Assembly: GCA_017430145.1 (NCBI GenBank)
Contig: JAFRNP010000161.1
Location: 1 to 35,113 of the forward strand
Origin: Clostridia bacterium
GTDB lineage: Bacteria; Bacillota; Clostridia; Oscillospirales; Acutalibacteraceae
Direction of reading: 5' to 3'
Length of the DNA: 35,113 nt
This document shows, in pieces, positions 1-7,774 of the stretch. Below the pieces are notes generated by a model, which was given only the letters and a program-made list of their open reading frames with translations, made no database searches and was not told the origin of the DNA. Positions within the stretch are counted from its first letter, which is position 1. Each line of letters opens with the position of its first letter. The translations under genes were made by a program, and so were the position numbers.

Positions 1-138
1 GATTGCGCAGTAGATTTTTTCGTCAGATTGTACAGATTTGACGCCGTCAACCTGGCGGTTGGCAAGGAAAATCTGTGCAGGATGACGGAATAAAGATCAA
101 GCAAGGCGTGCGCCGCGAATTGTGCGGTGTTGCCTTAA
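1..138 (+). repeat. Structured dispersed repeat, left copy
   Basis: This 138-bp segment is the reverse complement of 34973-35110, with one visible mismatch (position 95 against 35016) and no gaps. It can fold into one long imperfect hairpin: 18-25 pairs with 83-90, 29-39 with 69-79, and 48-52 with 57-61 around a TGGC loop. Both outer stems contain a G-U type pair, which favours a fold made as RNA. It lies 38 bp past the stop of the PstS-like gene. A reading frame starting in it continues antisense through that gene and is not credible. It could be a miniature element or a small RNA; I cannot name a family. Confidence 0.85.
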
Positions 139-176
139 TTTTTTTCGTCTTTGTCAAATGCCCAAATCATTCGCGA

Positions 177-1145
177 TCAGGAGATCCGCACCGGATAGTT
201 CTCCCTCTCCACCAGCTCTCTGCCCTGCGCCGAACAGATCCAGTTATAAAGGATGCGCTCCGGGCTGTCTTCGGCGGCGGATTTGCGGATCACGACGTAA
301 AAATCATTGGAAAGCGTATAGCTGCCGTCGCCGATGGTTTCGTTGGAAGGGGCCACCCCGTCCAGGGCGAGGATCTTTGTGGTGCCGAGCTTGTCACTCT
401 CCATGTTGGTCAGGTAATAGTAGACCGTATAACCGATGGCGCCCTTTGCGTTGTCGTAATCGGCGATCGCCTCCAGAAGCCCGATCATGGAGCTCACCTG
501 CAGTCCCTCGGGCGGGTCCATCAGGTCGTCGCCGAGATCGATCAGCTTGTCGAACAGCGTCTGGGAGCCGGAGTCGGTATTGCGCTGGTAGGGGACGATC
601 GGCAGATCCTCGCCGCCGACGTCTTTCCAGTTGTCCGTTTCCCCTTTGTAGATCGACTTGATCTGGTCGACGGAAAGGGAGCTGACCGGGTTGTCCTTTG
701 AGCAGATGAAGACCAGCGCGTCCACGCCGATGGGCGTCATCTCCAGTTCAACGCCCTGATCGGCGATATATGCCTTCGCCTCCTCGCTCGGCTCGTAGGC
801 AAGCAGGATATCAAACGTGCCGTCCACAAGGGCCTCGTAATTGTCGGTGGTGGAACCCTCAAAGGTGATCAGGCCGTCCGCGTCCTCCCGCGAAATGCCC
901 AGCACCGTTGAGGTGACCGCCTGCCCCAGCGGCAGGTTTGCAAGGGAACCGCCCATTTTGGGATAGTTTTCTTCGGTAAAAACAAAGCTTCCGTCCACCG
1001 GACGGGAATCAACGGTCGCGGCCGGCTCCGCCGGTGGCGTTTCGGCCGTCGCGTCAGCGTCGGTCGGCGTCTTTGCGCAGGCGCACAGCGAAACCAGAAA
1101 CGAAAGTGCCAGCAGCGCGGCAACGCCGGTTTTCATTTTTTTCAT
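177..1145 (-). CDS. PstS-like substrate-binding lipoprotein
   Basis: This 322-aa protein has a lipoprotein signal peptide (MKKMK, then a hydrophobic stretch ending in the lipobox LCAC, lipidated Cys23). A low-complexity Ala/Glu/Pro/Thr linker follows, then a periplasmic-binding-like domain of the PstS type, with the ligand-loop motif TDSGSQTLFDKL and a C-terminal FYVVIRK strand. It should be anchored outside the membrane and bind a small anion such as phosphate. No permease or ATPase gene (pstC, pstA, pstB) lies in the window, so it is an orphan here. It starts 29 bp after the 594-aa lipoprotein gene and is the last gene of the leftward thrC cluster. The family is fairly clear; the ligand is inferred. 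Confidence 0.8.
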   Translation of the reverse strand: MKKMKTGVAALLALSFLVSLCACAKTPTDADATAETPPAEPAATVDSRPVDGSFVFTEENYPKMGGSLANLPLGQAVTSTVLGISREDADGLITFEGSTTDNYEALVDGTFDILLAYEPSEEAKAYIADQGVELEMTPIGVDALVFICSKDNPVSSLSVDQIKSIYKGETDNWKDVGGEDLPIVPYQRNTDSGSQTLFDKLIDLGDDLMDPPEGLQVSSMIGLLEAIADYDNAKGAIGYTVYYYLTNMESDKLGTTKILALDGVAPSNETIGDGSYTLSNDFYVVIRKSAAEDSPERILYNWICSAQGRELVERENYPVRIS

Positions 1146-1174
1146 CGTATTCCTCCCTGAATAAACTGTTTTAA

Positions 1175-2959
1175 TCAGACATACGCGTTGATCTCAAGGG
1201 ACGCCAGCACCGTCCCGTCGGAACGTAACGTATATGCATGGTTTTTTGTGCATAAAAAGATGAGATCGCCGTCGTCCGTAGACGGGTATTCCGTAACCAG
1301 TACGTTCCAGTCGCCTTTCTCCTCCGTATACATATACGTCCGGGATCCGTATATGCCGTCCGCATAGCGATAGAAGAACAGCGCCTCTTTGCTTACGGAA
1401 ACCATATTCGGTTCCTCTCCGTCGGCGTTTCCGTCTGCGGGCATCTGCGGCAGATGCTTTTCGTTCCCGTCTGCCAAGTCGTAAAGGAATTCGCCCGCAT
1501 CCGAACATACGACCAGCACGTCCCCCTGACAAAACGCCTGGACCGCGTCCCCGTACGATGAAACGGCGGGTTCCCTTATCTTTACGGTTTTCAGATCCGA
1601 CAGCCGGCAGGCATACCACTCGCCGCTTTCCGTTTGCAGGGCGACCCATTGCAGCGTCTGCAAAGAAAACGCGCTTTCGTCATAATAAACGGTACCGGAT
1701 GAGATCCGGTAGGCGGCGTCGATCCTGCCGACGCCCGGATCGAGCGCCTGCCCGGTCAGCAGCGAAAACAGTTCGCCCCTGTCTTTTCGGAACCCCACGT
1801 TGCAGGTGAGCAGATAGTTCCGGAAATAATCCTTCTCCGCGTTCGTCGTCCGGTAATGCGCCATCCTGTTCCCGCCGGCGTCGTAAACGTCGACCTCCAC
1901 GGCCGTCTGATCGTCGTATTTTTCTTCCGGATCGTCGTATTTCAGCGCAAAGAAACAGCCGGACAAAGCGTCCTCCTGATACTCGTCGTACCCGTCGATG
2001 CCCACCGGCGCCCCCGAAAAATCCAGCACGCCGTATCCATCGGAGACCAGATACCTGCCGCAAAGGACAGACAGCCACTCGCTGTCGTCGGCTTCAAACC
2101 GGGACTTCAGGTTCCCTGCAGGGTCAAGATAACAGTACGCGTCTGTCCCGGCGATCATCTCGTCCGTCTCCTCATCCCAATCGGTCTGCGTCACGATCAC
2201 ACGAAGCAAATACCCGTCGTTCCCCGCATAGATAAGCTCGGCATTCTCCAGCCCCTCCGGCACAGCGGCGCCGAGGGCGTCGGCGCCAAGCAGCGTCTCA
2301 CCGTCAGGGGACGAAACGTGGTGCAGGCGATAATCGGAATACCCGTACGCCGAACGGCAGGCTTCCCCGCACACCAGCACGTACCCGTCGCCGCAGGGTT
2401 CCACCCGGATCTGGTCCGCCTCTGCCAGCGTTTTTCCGTCCGCAGAGATCACAAAGGAATGGGAGACGTTCCCCTGCGCCCTTTCAAACAGCCAGAAGGC
2501 GTCTGAACCGCCGGCATCGAAATACCTGCAGAAGGTATAGACGCCGCCGGTAATGATACGGCCGTCCGCCGTCATAACGCCGAACAGCTCATGTGACGAG
2601 CCGAATCCCCGGTCGATCCCGATCTTATTGTCCCAGTCGGTCTCCCCGGTCTCTTCATTGAAAAAATATGCGGGCTCATAAAAGTCGGTCATACCGGCGC
2701 AGTAGGGCAAAACCCCGCCGTAATCGTCCCGCGGCTCGAAAACGTCGCGGGGGCCGTCGTCAAAAAAGTACGCCGGTTTTTCGTGCGGCACGTAGCTGCC
2801 GATGTCCGGCAGCTCCTGCAACTGAAAGAATGCGGGGCCGTCGCCCGTACCGGACAGGGCGGCGGTGGCCGTCTCAGGCTCCTCATGCCCGCCGGGGACG
2901 CAGGAGACGCAGGAAAAGAGGAAAAGGGCCAGGATAAGCAGGGATATTGCTTTTTTCAT
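1175..2959 (-). CDS. 594-aa lipoprotein of unknown function
   Basis: I do not recognise a family. The protein begins with a short basic N-terminus and hydrophobic segment ending in LFSC/CVSC, a lipoprotein signal, followed by a Gly/Glu-rich linker. The rest is rich in aromatic residues, Gly and Asp, with strand-like segments of the kind VSDGYGVLDFSG that recur along the chain. This suggests a beta-propeller or WG-repeat-like extracytoplasmic domain (inference). The start is supported by a GGGAGGT ribosome binding site just upstream. A perfect 8-bp hairpin (GCAGGCGG/CCGCCTGC) sits between the upstream metallophosphoesterase gene and this site. Co-orientation with the PstS-like gene suggests the two lipoproteins act together. 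Confidence 0.7.
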   Translation of the reverse strand: MKKAISLLILALFLFSCVSCVPGGHEEPETATAALSGTGDGPAFFQLQELPDIGSYVPHEKPAYFFDDGPRDVFEPRDDYGGVLPYCAGMTDFYEPAYFFNEETGETDWDNKIGIDRGFGSSHELFGVMTADGRIITGGVYTFCRYFDAGGSDAFWLFERAQGNVSHSFVISADGKTLAEADQIRVEPCGDGYVLVCGEACRSAYGYSDYRLHHVSSPDGETLLGADALGAAVPEGLENAELIYAGNDGYLLRVIVTQTDWDEETDEMIAGTDAYCYLDPAGNLKSRFEADDSEWLSVLCGRYLVSDGYGVLDFSGAPVGIDGYDEYQEDALSGCFFALKYDDPEEKYDDQTAVEVDVYDAGGNRMAHYRTTNAEKDYFRNYLLTCNVGFRKDRGELFSLLTGQALDPGVGRIDAAYRISSGTVYYDESAFSLQTLQWVALQTESGEWYACRLSDLKTVKIREPAVSSYGDAVQAFCQGDVLVVCSDAGEFLYDLADGNEKHLPQMPADGNADGEEPNMVSVSKEALFFYRYADGIYGSRTYMYTEEKGDWNVLVTEYPSTDDGDLIFLCTKNHAYTLRSDGTVLASLEINAYV

Positions 2960-3026
2960 ACGGACCTCCCGGGCAGGCGGCCGAAACGCCCGCCTGCTTT
3001 CTATATCTTCTTTTTCTCGATCATTA

Positions 3027-3725
3027 TCATTCCGTCAGCAGTACTTTTTTCGGGCAAAAGCCCAGCGCGTCGGCGCTGATCAGGGAAAACAGGATCCCCC
3101 GCTCCGTAAACCGCAGCAGCCTGCCGGAGGTATCGCCGTGGACGTGCCCGAAATAGCACCGCGTAATGCCGAACTGCTCCAGCACCTCCATCAGCGGCTC
3201 CACCGTCTGCCCGTCCATGACGACGGGATAGTGCATAAACGCCACGGGCGTGCCGCCGAGCGAGAGCGCCTCTTCTATGGAGCGCGCCAGCCGCATGGCC
3301 TCCCGCCGGATGATCTTGCTGTTGTCCTCGGCGTCCTGCGCGTCGAAAAACCAGCCGCGGGTACCGCATACGGCGATATCGCCGACCCGGCAGGCGTTGT
3401 TGAACAGGAACCGGATGCTGTCAAAACCGTTGGCGTCCAGAAATTCCTGCATTTTCCGCATGGTACACCACCAGTAGTCGTGGTTGCCCTTGCCGATGAT
3501 CTTCTGGCCCGGCAGCGCGTGCAGGAACGCAAGATCCCGCTCGGCGTCCTTTATCTGCATCGCCCAGGAGATGTCCCCCGGGATCACCACGGTGTCTTCG
3601 GGCTTTACCAGCCGCCGCCAGGCGGCCTCCAGCCTTATCACATGGTCCTGCCAGCCGGGAAAGATGCACATGGGCTTATCCGTCCCGAAGGACAGGTGCG
3701 TGTCAGCGAGTACGTACAGCGCCAT
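3027..3725 (-). CDS. Metallophosphoesterase (calcineurin-like)
   Basis: A 232-aa cytosolic phosphoesterase if it starts at MALYVLADTHLSFG; an upstream in-frame Met lies inside thrC and is unlikely. The dinuclear-metal motifs appear in order: ADTH near the N-terminus, GDISWAM, GNHDYWW, MHYPVV and GHVHGD. All metal ligands expected for the calcineurin-like fold are present. The combination GDISWAM plus GNHDYWW is typical of small uncharacterised Firmicutes phosphohydrolases. The start lies 4 bp after the thrC stop, so the two are almost certainly co-transcribed and possibly translationally coupled. The substrate is unknown. Confidence 0.9.
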   Translation of the reverse strand: MALYVLADTHLSFGTDKPMCIFPGWQDHVIRLEAAWRRLVKPEDTVVIPGDISWAMQIKDAERDLAFLHALPGQKIIGKGNHDYWWCTMRKMQEFLDANGFDSIRFLFNNACRVGDIAVCGTRGWFFDAQDAEDNSKIIRREAMRLARSIEEALSLGGTPVAFMHYPVVMDGQTVEPLMEVLEQFGITRCYFGHVHGDTSGRLLRFTERGILFSLISADALGFCPKKVLLTE

Positions 3726-3729
3726 GGGA

Positions 3730-5223
3730 TCAGATCCCCAACAGGTCGTACACCGCCTGCTCCATTTCATCCTTCGTCACGACCCGGTCGAAACGGACCG
3801 CCTTGTTTTTCAGCGTTTTGAGCTGTTCGGGCGCGGGAACGCCTGTCAGCGCCTCCAGCTCCTCCACCATATCGAATTCGTTTTCCGCCGTAAAGCCGCC
3901 GTCCGTGAGTGCGGAGAGCACCGCCCGGCAGAACTTGTACGGGGAAGCGGTGGACGCGATGACCGTGGGCGTCTGATCGCCGGTCTTTTCCCGATAGGCG
4001 CTGCAGACGTTCACCGCCACGGCAGTATGCGTGTCGCAGAGGTAGCCGTTTTTTCTGAACGTGTCGGCAATAGTCGCTTTTGTCGCCGCATCGTCGCAGC
4101 AGCCGGCGGCAAACAGCTCCCTAAGCTTTGCAAGCGTTTCGCCGTCCACGGTATATTCCCCGTCCTCCTTCAGGCGCCGGAACAGCTCGGCCGTTTTATC
4201 GCTGTCGTCGCCGAGCAGATGGAACAGCAGCCGCTCCAAATTGCTGGAGATCAGGATATCCATGGAGGGAGAGACCGTCGTATGGAACGGACGCACACGG
4301 TTATAGCGCCCGGTGGTCAGAAACTCGGTCAGCACGTCGTTTTCGTTGGAGGCGCACACCAGCTTGTTCACGGGCAGCCCCATGCGCATGGCGTAGTACG
4401 CCGCAAGGATATTGCCGAAGTTGCCGGTGGGCACCGTAATGTTGATCTTTTCGCCGTTCTTCACCTTCCCGGCGGCAAGGAGGTCCGCATAGGCGGAAAA
4501 ATAGTAGACGATCTGCGGCACAAGCCTGCCCCAGTTGATCGAGTTCGCAGAGGAGAACGTCAGGTTTCCCGCGGCAAGCTTTTCGGCGATGGCAGGGTCG
4601 GTGAAGATCCGCTTCACGCCGTTCTGCGCGTCGTCAAAATTGCCGCGGATGGCGGCGACGCCCACGTTTTCGCCCTCCTGCGTCGTCATCTGCAGCTTTT
4701 GCATGGGGCTGACGCCGTCGGAGGGGAAGAAGACGAGGATGCGCGTACCTGGCACGTCCTTGAAACCCTCCAGCGCCGCCTTGCCGGTATCGCCGGACGT
4801 GGCGACGAGGATCACCGTGGTTTTGCCGCCCGACACGCGCGAAGCGGCGCCCGTCAGCAGATAGGGCAGAAGCTGCAGCGCCATATCCTTGAATGCGCAG
4901 GTCGGCCCGTGCCAGAGCTCCAGAATGTTCACGTTTTCATACAGATTGACGACCGGCGCCACGTTTTCGCTGCCGAAGCTGCCGGTGTAAGCACCGGCGG
5001 TATCCGCGTCGATCTCTCCGGCGGGATAGTCGGTCAGGAACAGGCGCAGCACGTCCCTGGCGCGTTCAATATAGGATTTGCCTGCGAGCGCCGCGATAAA
5101 ATCGGGCGTCACCTGCGGGACCTCGGTAGGCACGAACAGCCCGCCGTCTTTGGAAATACCGGCGGCGATAGCTTCGGAGGAAGAGACCCTGATCGTATTG
5201 TTTCTTGTGGATGTATATTGCAT
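3730..5223 (-). CDS. thrC: Threonine synthase
   Basis: This 497-aa enzyme converts O-phospho-L-homoserine to threonine with pyridoxal phosphate, the last step of threonine synthesis in the cytosol. The N-terminus SKDGGLFVP and the cofactor site HGPTCAFKDMA (Schiff-base Lys112) are diagnostic, as is the phosphate-binding region TSGDTGKAALEGFK. Its length matches the long (yeast/E. coli-like) subfamily. The start is preceded by GGGAGG. It is the promoter-proximal gene of the leftward cluster, with a sigma-A-type promoter at 5324-5352 and a roughly 95-nt structured leader. No other threonine-pathway gene is in the window. Confidence 0.96.
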   Translation of the reverse strand: MQYTSTRNNTIRVSSSEAIAAGISKDGGLFVPTEVPQVTPDFIAALAGKSYIERARDVLRLFLTDYPAGEIDADTAGAYTGSFGSENVAPVVNLYENVNILELWHGPTCAFKDMALQLLPYLLTGAASRVSGGKTTVILVATSGDTGKAALEGFKDVPGTRILVFFPSDGVSPMQKLQMTTQEGENVGVAAIRGNFDDAQNGVKRIFTDPAIAEKLAAGNLTFSSANSINWGRLVPQIVYYFSAYADLLAAGKVKNGEKINITVPTGNFGNILAAYYAMRMGLPVNKLVCASNENDVLTEFLTTGRYNRVRPFHTTVSPSMDILISSNLERLLFHLLGDDSDKTAELFRRLKEDGEYTVDGETLAKLRELFAAGCCDDAATKATIADTFRKNGYLCDTHTAVAVNVCSAYREKTGDQTPTVIASTASPYKFCRAVLSALTDGGFTAENEFDMVEELEALTGVPAPEQLKTLKNKAVRFDRVVTKDEMEQAVYDLLGI

Positions 5224-5237
5224 ATTCGGAACCTCCC

Positions 5238-5301
5238 GTCCCCTGCGGGGACCTTCGTTTTTCTCTGTTTTTTGCTTTGACCGCGGTTTTCAGCCGTCAA
5301 A
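5238..5301 (-). promoter_or_regulatory. Structured leader of thrC
   Basis: Two hairpins are visible in the leader on the minus strand. One pairs 5296-5301 with 5276-5281 (TTTGAC/GTCAAA). The other is GTCCCC-GCA-GGGGAC at 5238-5252, directly upstream of the GGGAGG ribosome binding site. There is no U-run after either, so this is not a plain terminator. A role in translation control is possible but unproven, and no known riboswitch was recognised. Confidence 0.4.
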
Positions 5302-5323
5302 ACGGTATATTTTAACAAATATC

Positions 5324-5352
5324 ATTATAGCAGACCCTTTGTCCGATGTAAA
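5324..5352 (-). promoter_or_regulatory. Sigma-A-type promoter of thrC
   Basis: On the minus strand, TTTACA (5352-5347) and TATAAT (5329-5324) are separated by exactly 17 bp. Transcription would start near 5317, giving a leader of about 95 nt before thrC. It is divergent from the antiporter promoter. Confidence 0.75.
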
Positions 5353-5423
5353 GCTATATTTTCGGTTGCCGGGAAGGATACGGAAAAATTCTTCTTTTTG
5401 TATAAAAATTCGTTGATATACGC

Positions 5424-5452
5424 TTGACAAATATGGAAAAAAAGAATACAAT
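5424..5452 (+). promoter_or_regulatory. Consensus promoter of the NhaC-type gene
   Basis: TTGACA (5424-5429) and TACAAT (5447-5452) are separated by 17 bp. The predicted start of transcription near 5459 lies upstream of the chosen start codon at 5487 and downstream of the earlier in-frame ATG codons, which helps decide the gene start. Confidence 0.85.
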
Positions 5453-5486
5453 CCAACTATTAAAAAAAGAAAGGATGATTTTTTTG

Positions 5487-7448
5487 ATGAAGAACAGAAG
5501 ATCCAGACGGTTTTTCGCCGTCCTGATCATGTGCATGGTCACCTTCCTGATCGGCACGTTCTCCGCCATGATGACCGAAACGCCCGACACGGCTGAAGAA
5601 GCAGCGATCAGCGAAGAGAACGCGGCGGTCTCCGAGGAAGCTGCGGAGAATGAGGCCGCTGCCGAAGACGCCGAAGACGCCGAAGCGGCTGAAGACGCGG
5701 AAACCGGGGAAGAAGCCAAGGCCGAAGAGGACGCCGAAGTCGACGGCGACGTGGTCCTGCTGACGACCGGACTTGACGTGTTCACGATCGGCGAAGGCGA
5801 AGACGCGGTGGATTACGACCTGACCGACGGCGAATCCGCGCAGGAATACGTTGACAACTACGCCGACAACCTGGAAGCGGACCCCGATTTTGAAGGCCAC
5901 GTCGCCGCGGCGATCGACAAGGTGCGCGAGGACGTGAAGGCATACGCGACCTTTTGGTCCCTGCTGCCGCCCATCATCGCCATCGTGCTGGCGCTGATCA
6001 CGAAGGAAGTGTACTCCTCCCTCGTCATCGGCATCATCGCCGGCGGCCTGATCTATTCCGGATTTAATTTTGAAGGCACCGTTGTGCATGTGATCAGCGA
6101 CGGGTTCATCGCGAACGTCGCGGACTCCTACAACATGGGCATCGTTCTGTTCCTGATCCTGCTCGGCGCGCTTGTCGCCATGATGAACAAAGCGGGCGGC
6201 TCCGCCGCTTTCGGCCGCTGGGCGACGAAACATATCAAGACCCGCACCGGCGCGCAGCTCGCCACGATCTGTCTCGGCGTGCTGATCTTTATCGACGACT
6301 ATTTCAACTGCCTGACCGTGGGCTCCGTTATGCGCCCCGTTACCGACGAGCATAAGATCTCCCGCGCAAAGCTCGCCTATCTCATCGACGCCACCGCGGC
6401 GCCCGTATGCATCATCGCGCCGATCTCCTCCTGGGCGGCGGCCGTGGCCGGCTTTGCCAGAGGCGCAGGCGCGGACAGCGGCATGAGCCTGTTTATCCAG
6501 GCGATCCCCTACAACTTCTACGCGCTTCTGACCATCGCCATGATGATCTTCCTGGCCGTGACAAGCTTCGACTTCGGCCCGATGAAGAAGCACGAGACGA
6601 ACGCGAAAGAAAACGGCGACCTGTTCACCACCGGCACCAAGCAGGCGGTGGAAGAGATGACCGTGAACGAGAAGGGCCGCGTGATCGACCTGATCTTCCC
6701 GGTGGTCGTCCTGATCATCTGCTGCGTGATCGGCATGATCTACTCCGGCGGCTTCTTTGACGGTGAAGGCTTCATCGACGCGTTCTCCAACTCCGACGCC
6801 TCCGTCGGCCTTGCCTACGGCGCGTTCATCGCCCTGATCATTGCCGTCATTTACTTCCTGATCAGAAGAGTCCTGACCTTCAAGCAGCTGATGGAAAGCC
6901 TGCCCGAGGGCTTCAAGGCAATGGTCTCCGCCATCATGATCCTGGCCTGCGCCTGGGCGCTCAAGGCCATGACCGATTCTCTCGGCGCGAAGATCTTCAT
7001 CTCCCAGATCATCGAAAACAGCGCAGGCTCCTTTGCGGCGTTCCTGCCGGCGATCATCTTCGCCATCGCCGTGGGCCTGTCCTTTGCCACCGGTACCTCC
7101 TGGGGCACCTTCGGCATCCTGATCCCGATCGTACTGAGCGTCTTCTCCGCGGGCGACCCGCTGACCATCATTGCGATCTCCGCCTGTATGGCAGGCGCCG
7201 TGTGCGGCGACCACTGCTCCCCCATCTCCGATACGACGATCATGTCCTCCGCCGGCGCGCAGTGCGACCACATCAACCACGTGTCCACGCAGCTGCCCTA
7301 CGCCTTGACGGTCGCGGGCGTATCGTTCGTGACCTATCTGATCGCGGGCTTCGTGACCCAGTGGTTCATCGTCCTGCCCATCGGCCTCGTGCTGATGATC
7401 GCGACCCTGTTCGTGCTCAGATCCGTGATGAACAAAAAATCCGCCTGA
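5487..7448 (+). CDS. NhaC-family Na+/H+ antiporter with acidic N-terminal extension
   Basis: A 653-aa polytopic membrane protein that should exchange Na+ (or another cation or organic substrate) for protons. The NhaC-type signatures are clear: ATGTSWGTFG near residue 533 and GDHCSPISDTT followed by CDHINHVSTQLPYA near residues 573-600. The start at 5487 is chosen because the promoter overlaps the upstream in-frame ATGs and a GAAAGGA site precedes it. Before the antiporter domain (from about residue 150) there is an extra part: a membrane segment at about 9-28, an Ala/Glu/Asp low-complexity tract at about 31-88, and a small acidic domain. The gene is monocistronic, with its own promoter and a terminator at 7470-7505. 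Confidence 0.9.
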   Translation: MKNRRSRRFFAVLIMCMVTFLIGTFSAMMTETPDTAEEAAISEENAAVSEEAAENEAAAEDAEDAEAAEDAETGEEAKAEEDAEVDGDVVLLTTGLDVFTIGEGEDAVDYDLTDGESAQEYVDNYADNLEADPDFEGHVAAAIDKVREDVKAYATFWSLLPPIIAIVLALITKEVYSSLVIGIIAGGLIYSGFNFEGTVVHVISDGFIANVADSYNMGIVLFLILLGALVAMMNKAGGSAAFGRWATKHIKTRTGAQLATICLGVLIFIDDYFNCLTVGSVMRPVTDEHKISRAKLAYLIDATAAPVCIIAPISSWAAAVAGFARGAGADSGMSLFIQAIPYNFYALLTIAMMIFLAVTSFDFGPMKKHETNAKENGDLFTTGTKQAVEEMTVNEKGRVIDLIFPVVVLIICCVIGMIYSGGFFDGEGFIDAFSNSDASVGLAYGAFIALIIAVIYFLIRRVLTFKQLMESLPEGFKAMVSAIMILACAWALKAMTDSLGAKIFISQIIENSAGSFAAFLPAIIFAIAVGLSFATGTSWGTFGILIPIVLSVFSAGDPLTIIAISACMAGAVCGDHCSPISDTTIMSSAGAQCDHINHVSTQLPYALTVAGVSFVTYLIAGFVTQWFIVLPIGLVLMIATLFVLRSVMNKKSA

Positions 7449-7469
7449 TCTTATCGAACCTTTACAAAG

Positions 7470-7505
7470 ACTCCGCTGTCCGTGACCCGGGCAGCGGAGT
7501 TTTTG
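7470..7505 (+). terminator. Intrinsic terminator after the antiporter gene
   Basis: ACTCCGCTG (7470-7478) pairs perfectly with CAGCGGAGT (7492-7500) and is followed by TTTTGT. It lies 22 bp after the stop codon. Confidence 0.85.
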
Positions 7506-7528
7506 TATTAAGCGGAGTTTTTGTATTA
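7493..7528 (+). repeat. 18-bp tandem duplication of a terminator arm
   Basis: The 3' arm and T-tract of the terminator (7493-7510) are repeated exactly at 7511-7528. The second copy lacks a matching 5' arm of its own but could pair alternatively with the first. Confidence 0.85.
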
Positions 7529-7764
7529 AAATCAATAAACAAAAAAAATATTTCAAATTTGGAACGCCGTTCCGCACGGTGATCAGGTGATCCTTCAGGA
7601 GACGGTTCCCGCTTGCCTTCCGCCGATAGGATGACCGTCCCCACGGTCGACCTTGCTGAGCTGCCTTCAGTTGTTCTCATCCCCACCTCAAGGGGAACGG
7701 CTTTCAAATGCCGCTTCTATAATCAAGCGCGAAGCGCTTCCGAATTTGCAACTTTGTAACTTTG
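7529..7764. other. Intergenic region between convergent antiporter gene and spoIIE
   Basis: No credible gene is seen. The stretch holds several short inverted repeats, including AAGCGC-GAA-GCGCTT near 7728-7742, and a CCGTCCCC/ACGGT-rich segment that loosely recalls the REP-like repeats at 19317 and 27444. It ends in a period-8 AACTTTGT repeat that runs into the spoIIE stop codon. Confidence 0.5.
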
Positions 7765-7774
7765 TTACTTTTCT
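7748..7774. repeat. Period-8 repeat at the spoIIE 3' end
   Basis: Two AACTTTGT units followed by TACTTTTC. The spoIIE stop codon (TAA read leftward, 7765-7767) is inside the repeat. Related arrays occur at 19204, 19480, 30632 and 34931. Confidence 0.6.

Noticed and set aside
75-701. Frame beginning MQDDG in the left terminal repeat
   Set aside because: It runs antisense through the PstS-like gene; the same start in the right repeat would extend the CDF protein, which has a better start at 34916.
5460-7577. Long leftward frame (705 codons) opposite the NhaC-type antiporter gene
   Set aside because: It is an open frame forced by GC-rich codon use on the antisense strand; the protein is rich in His/Asp/Arg without a domain, and it has no start signals.
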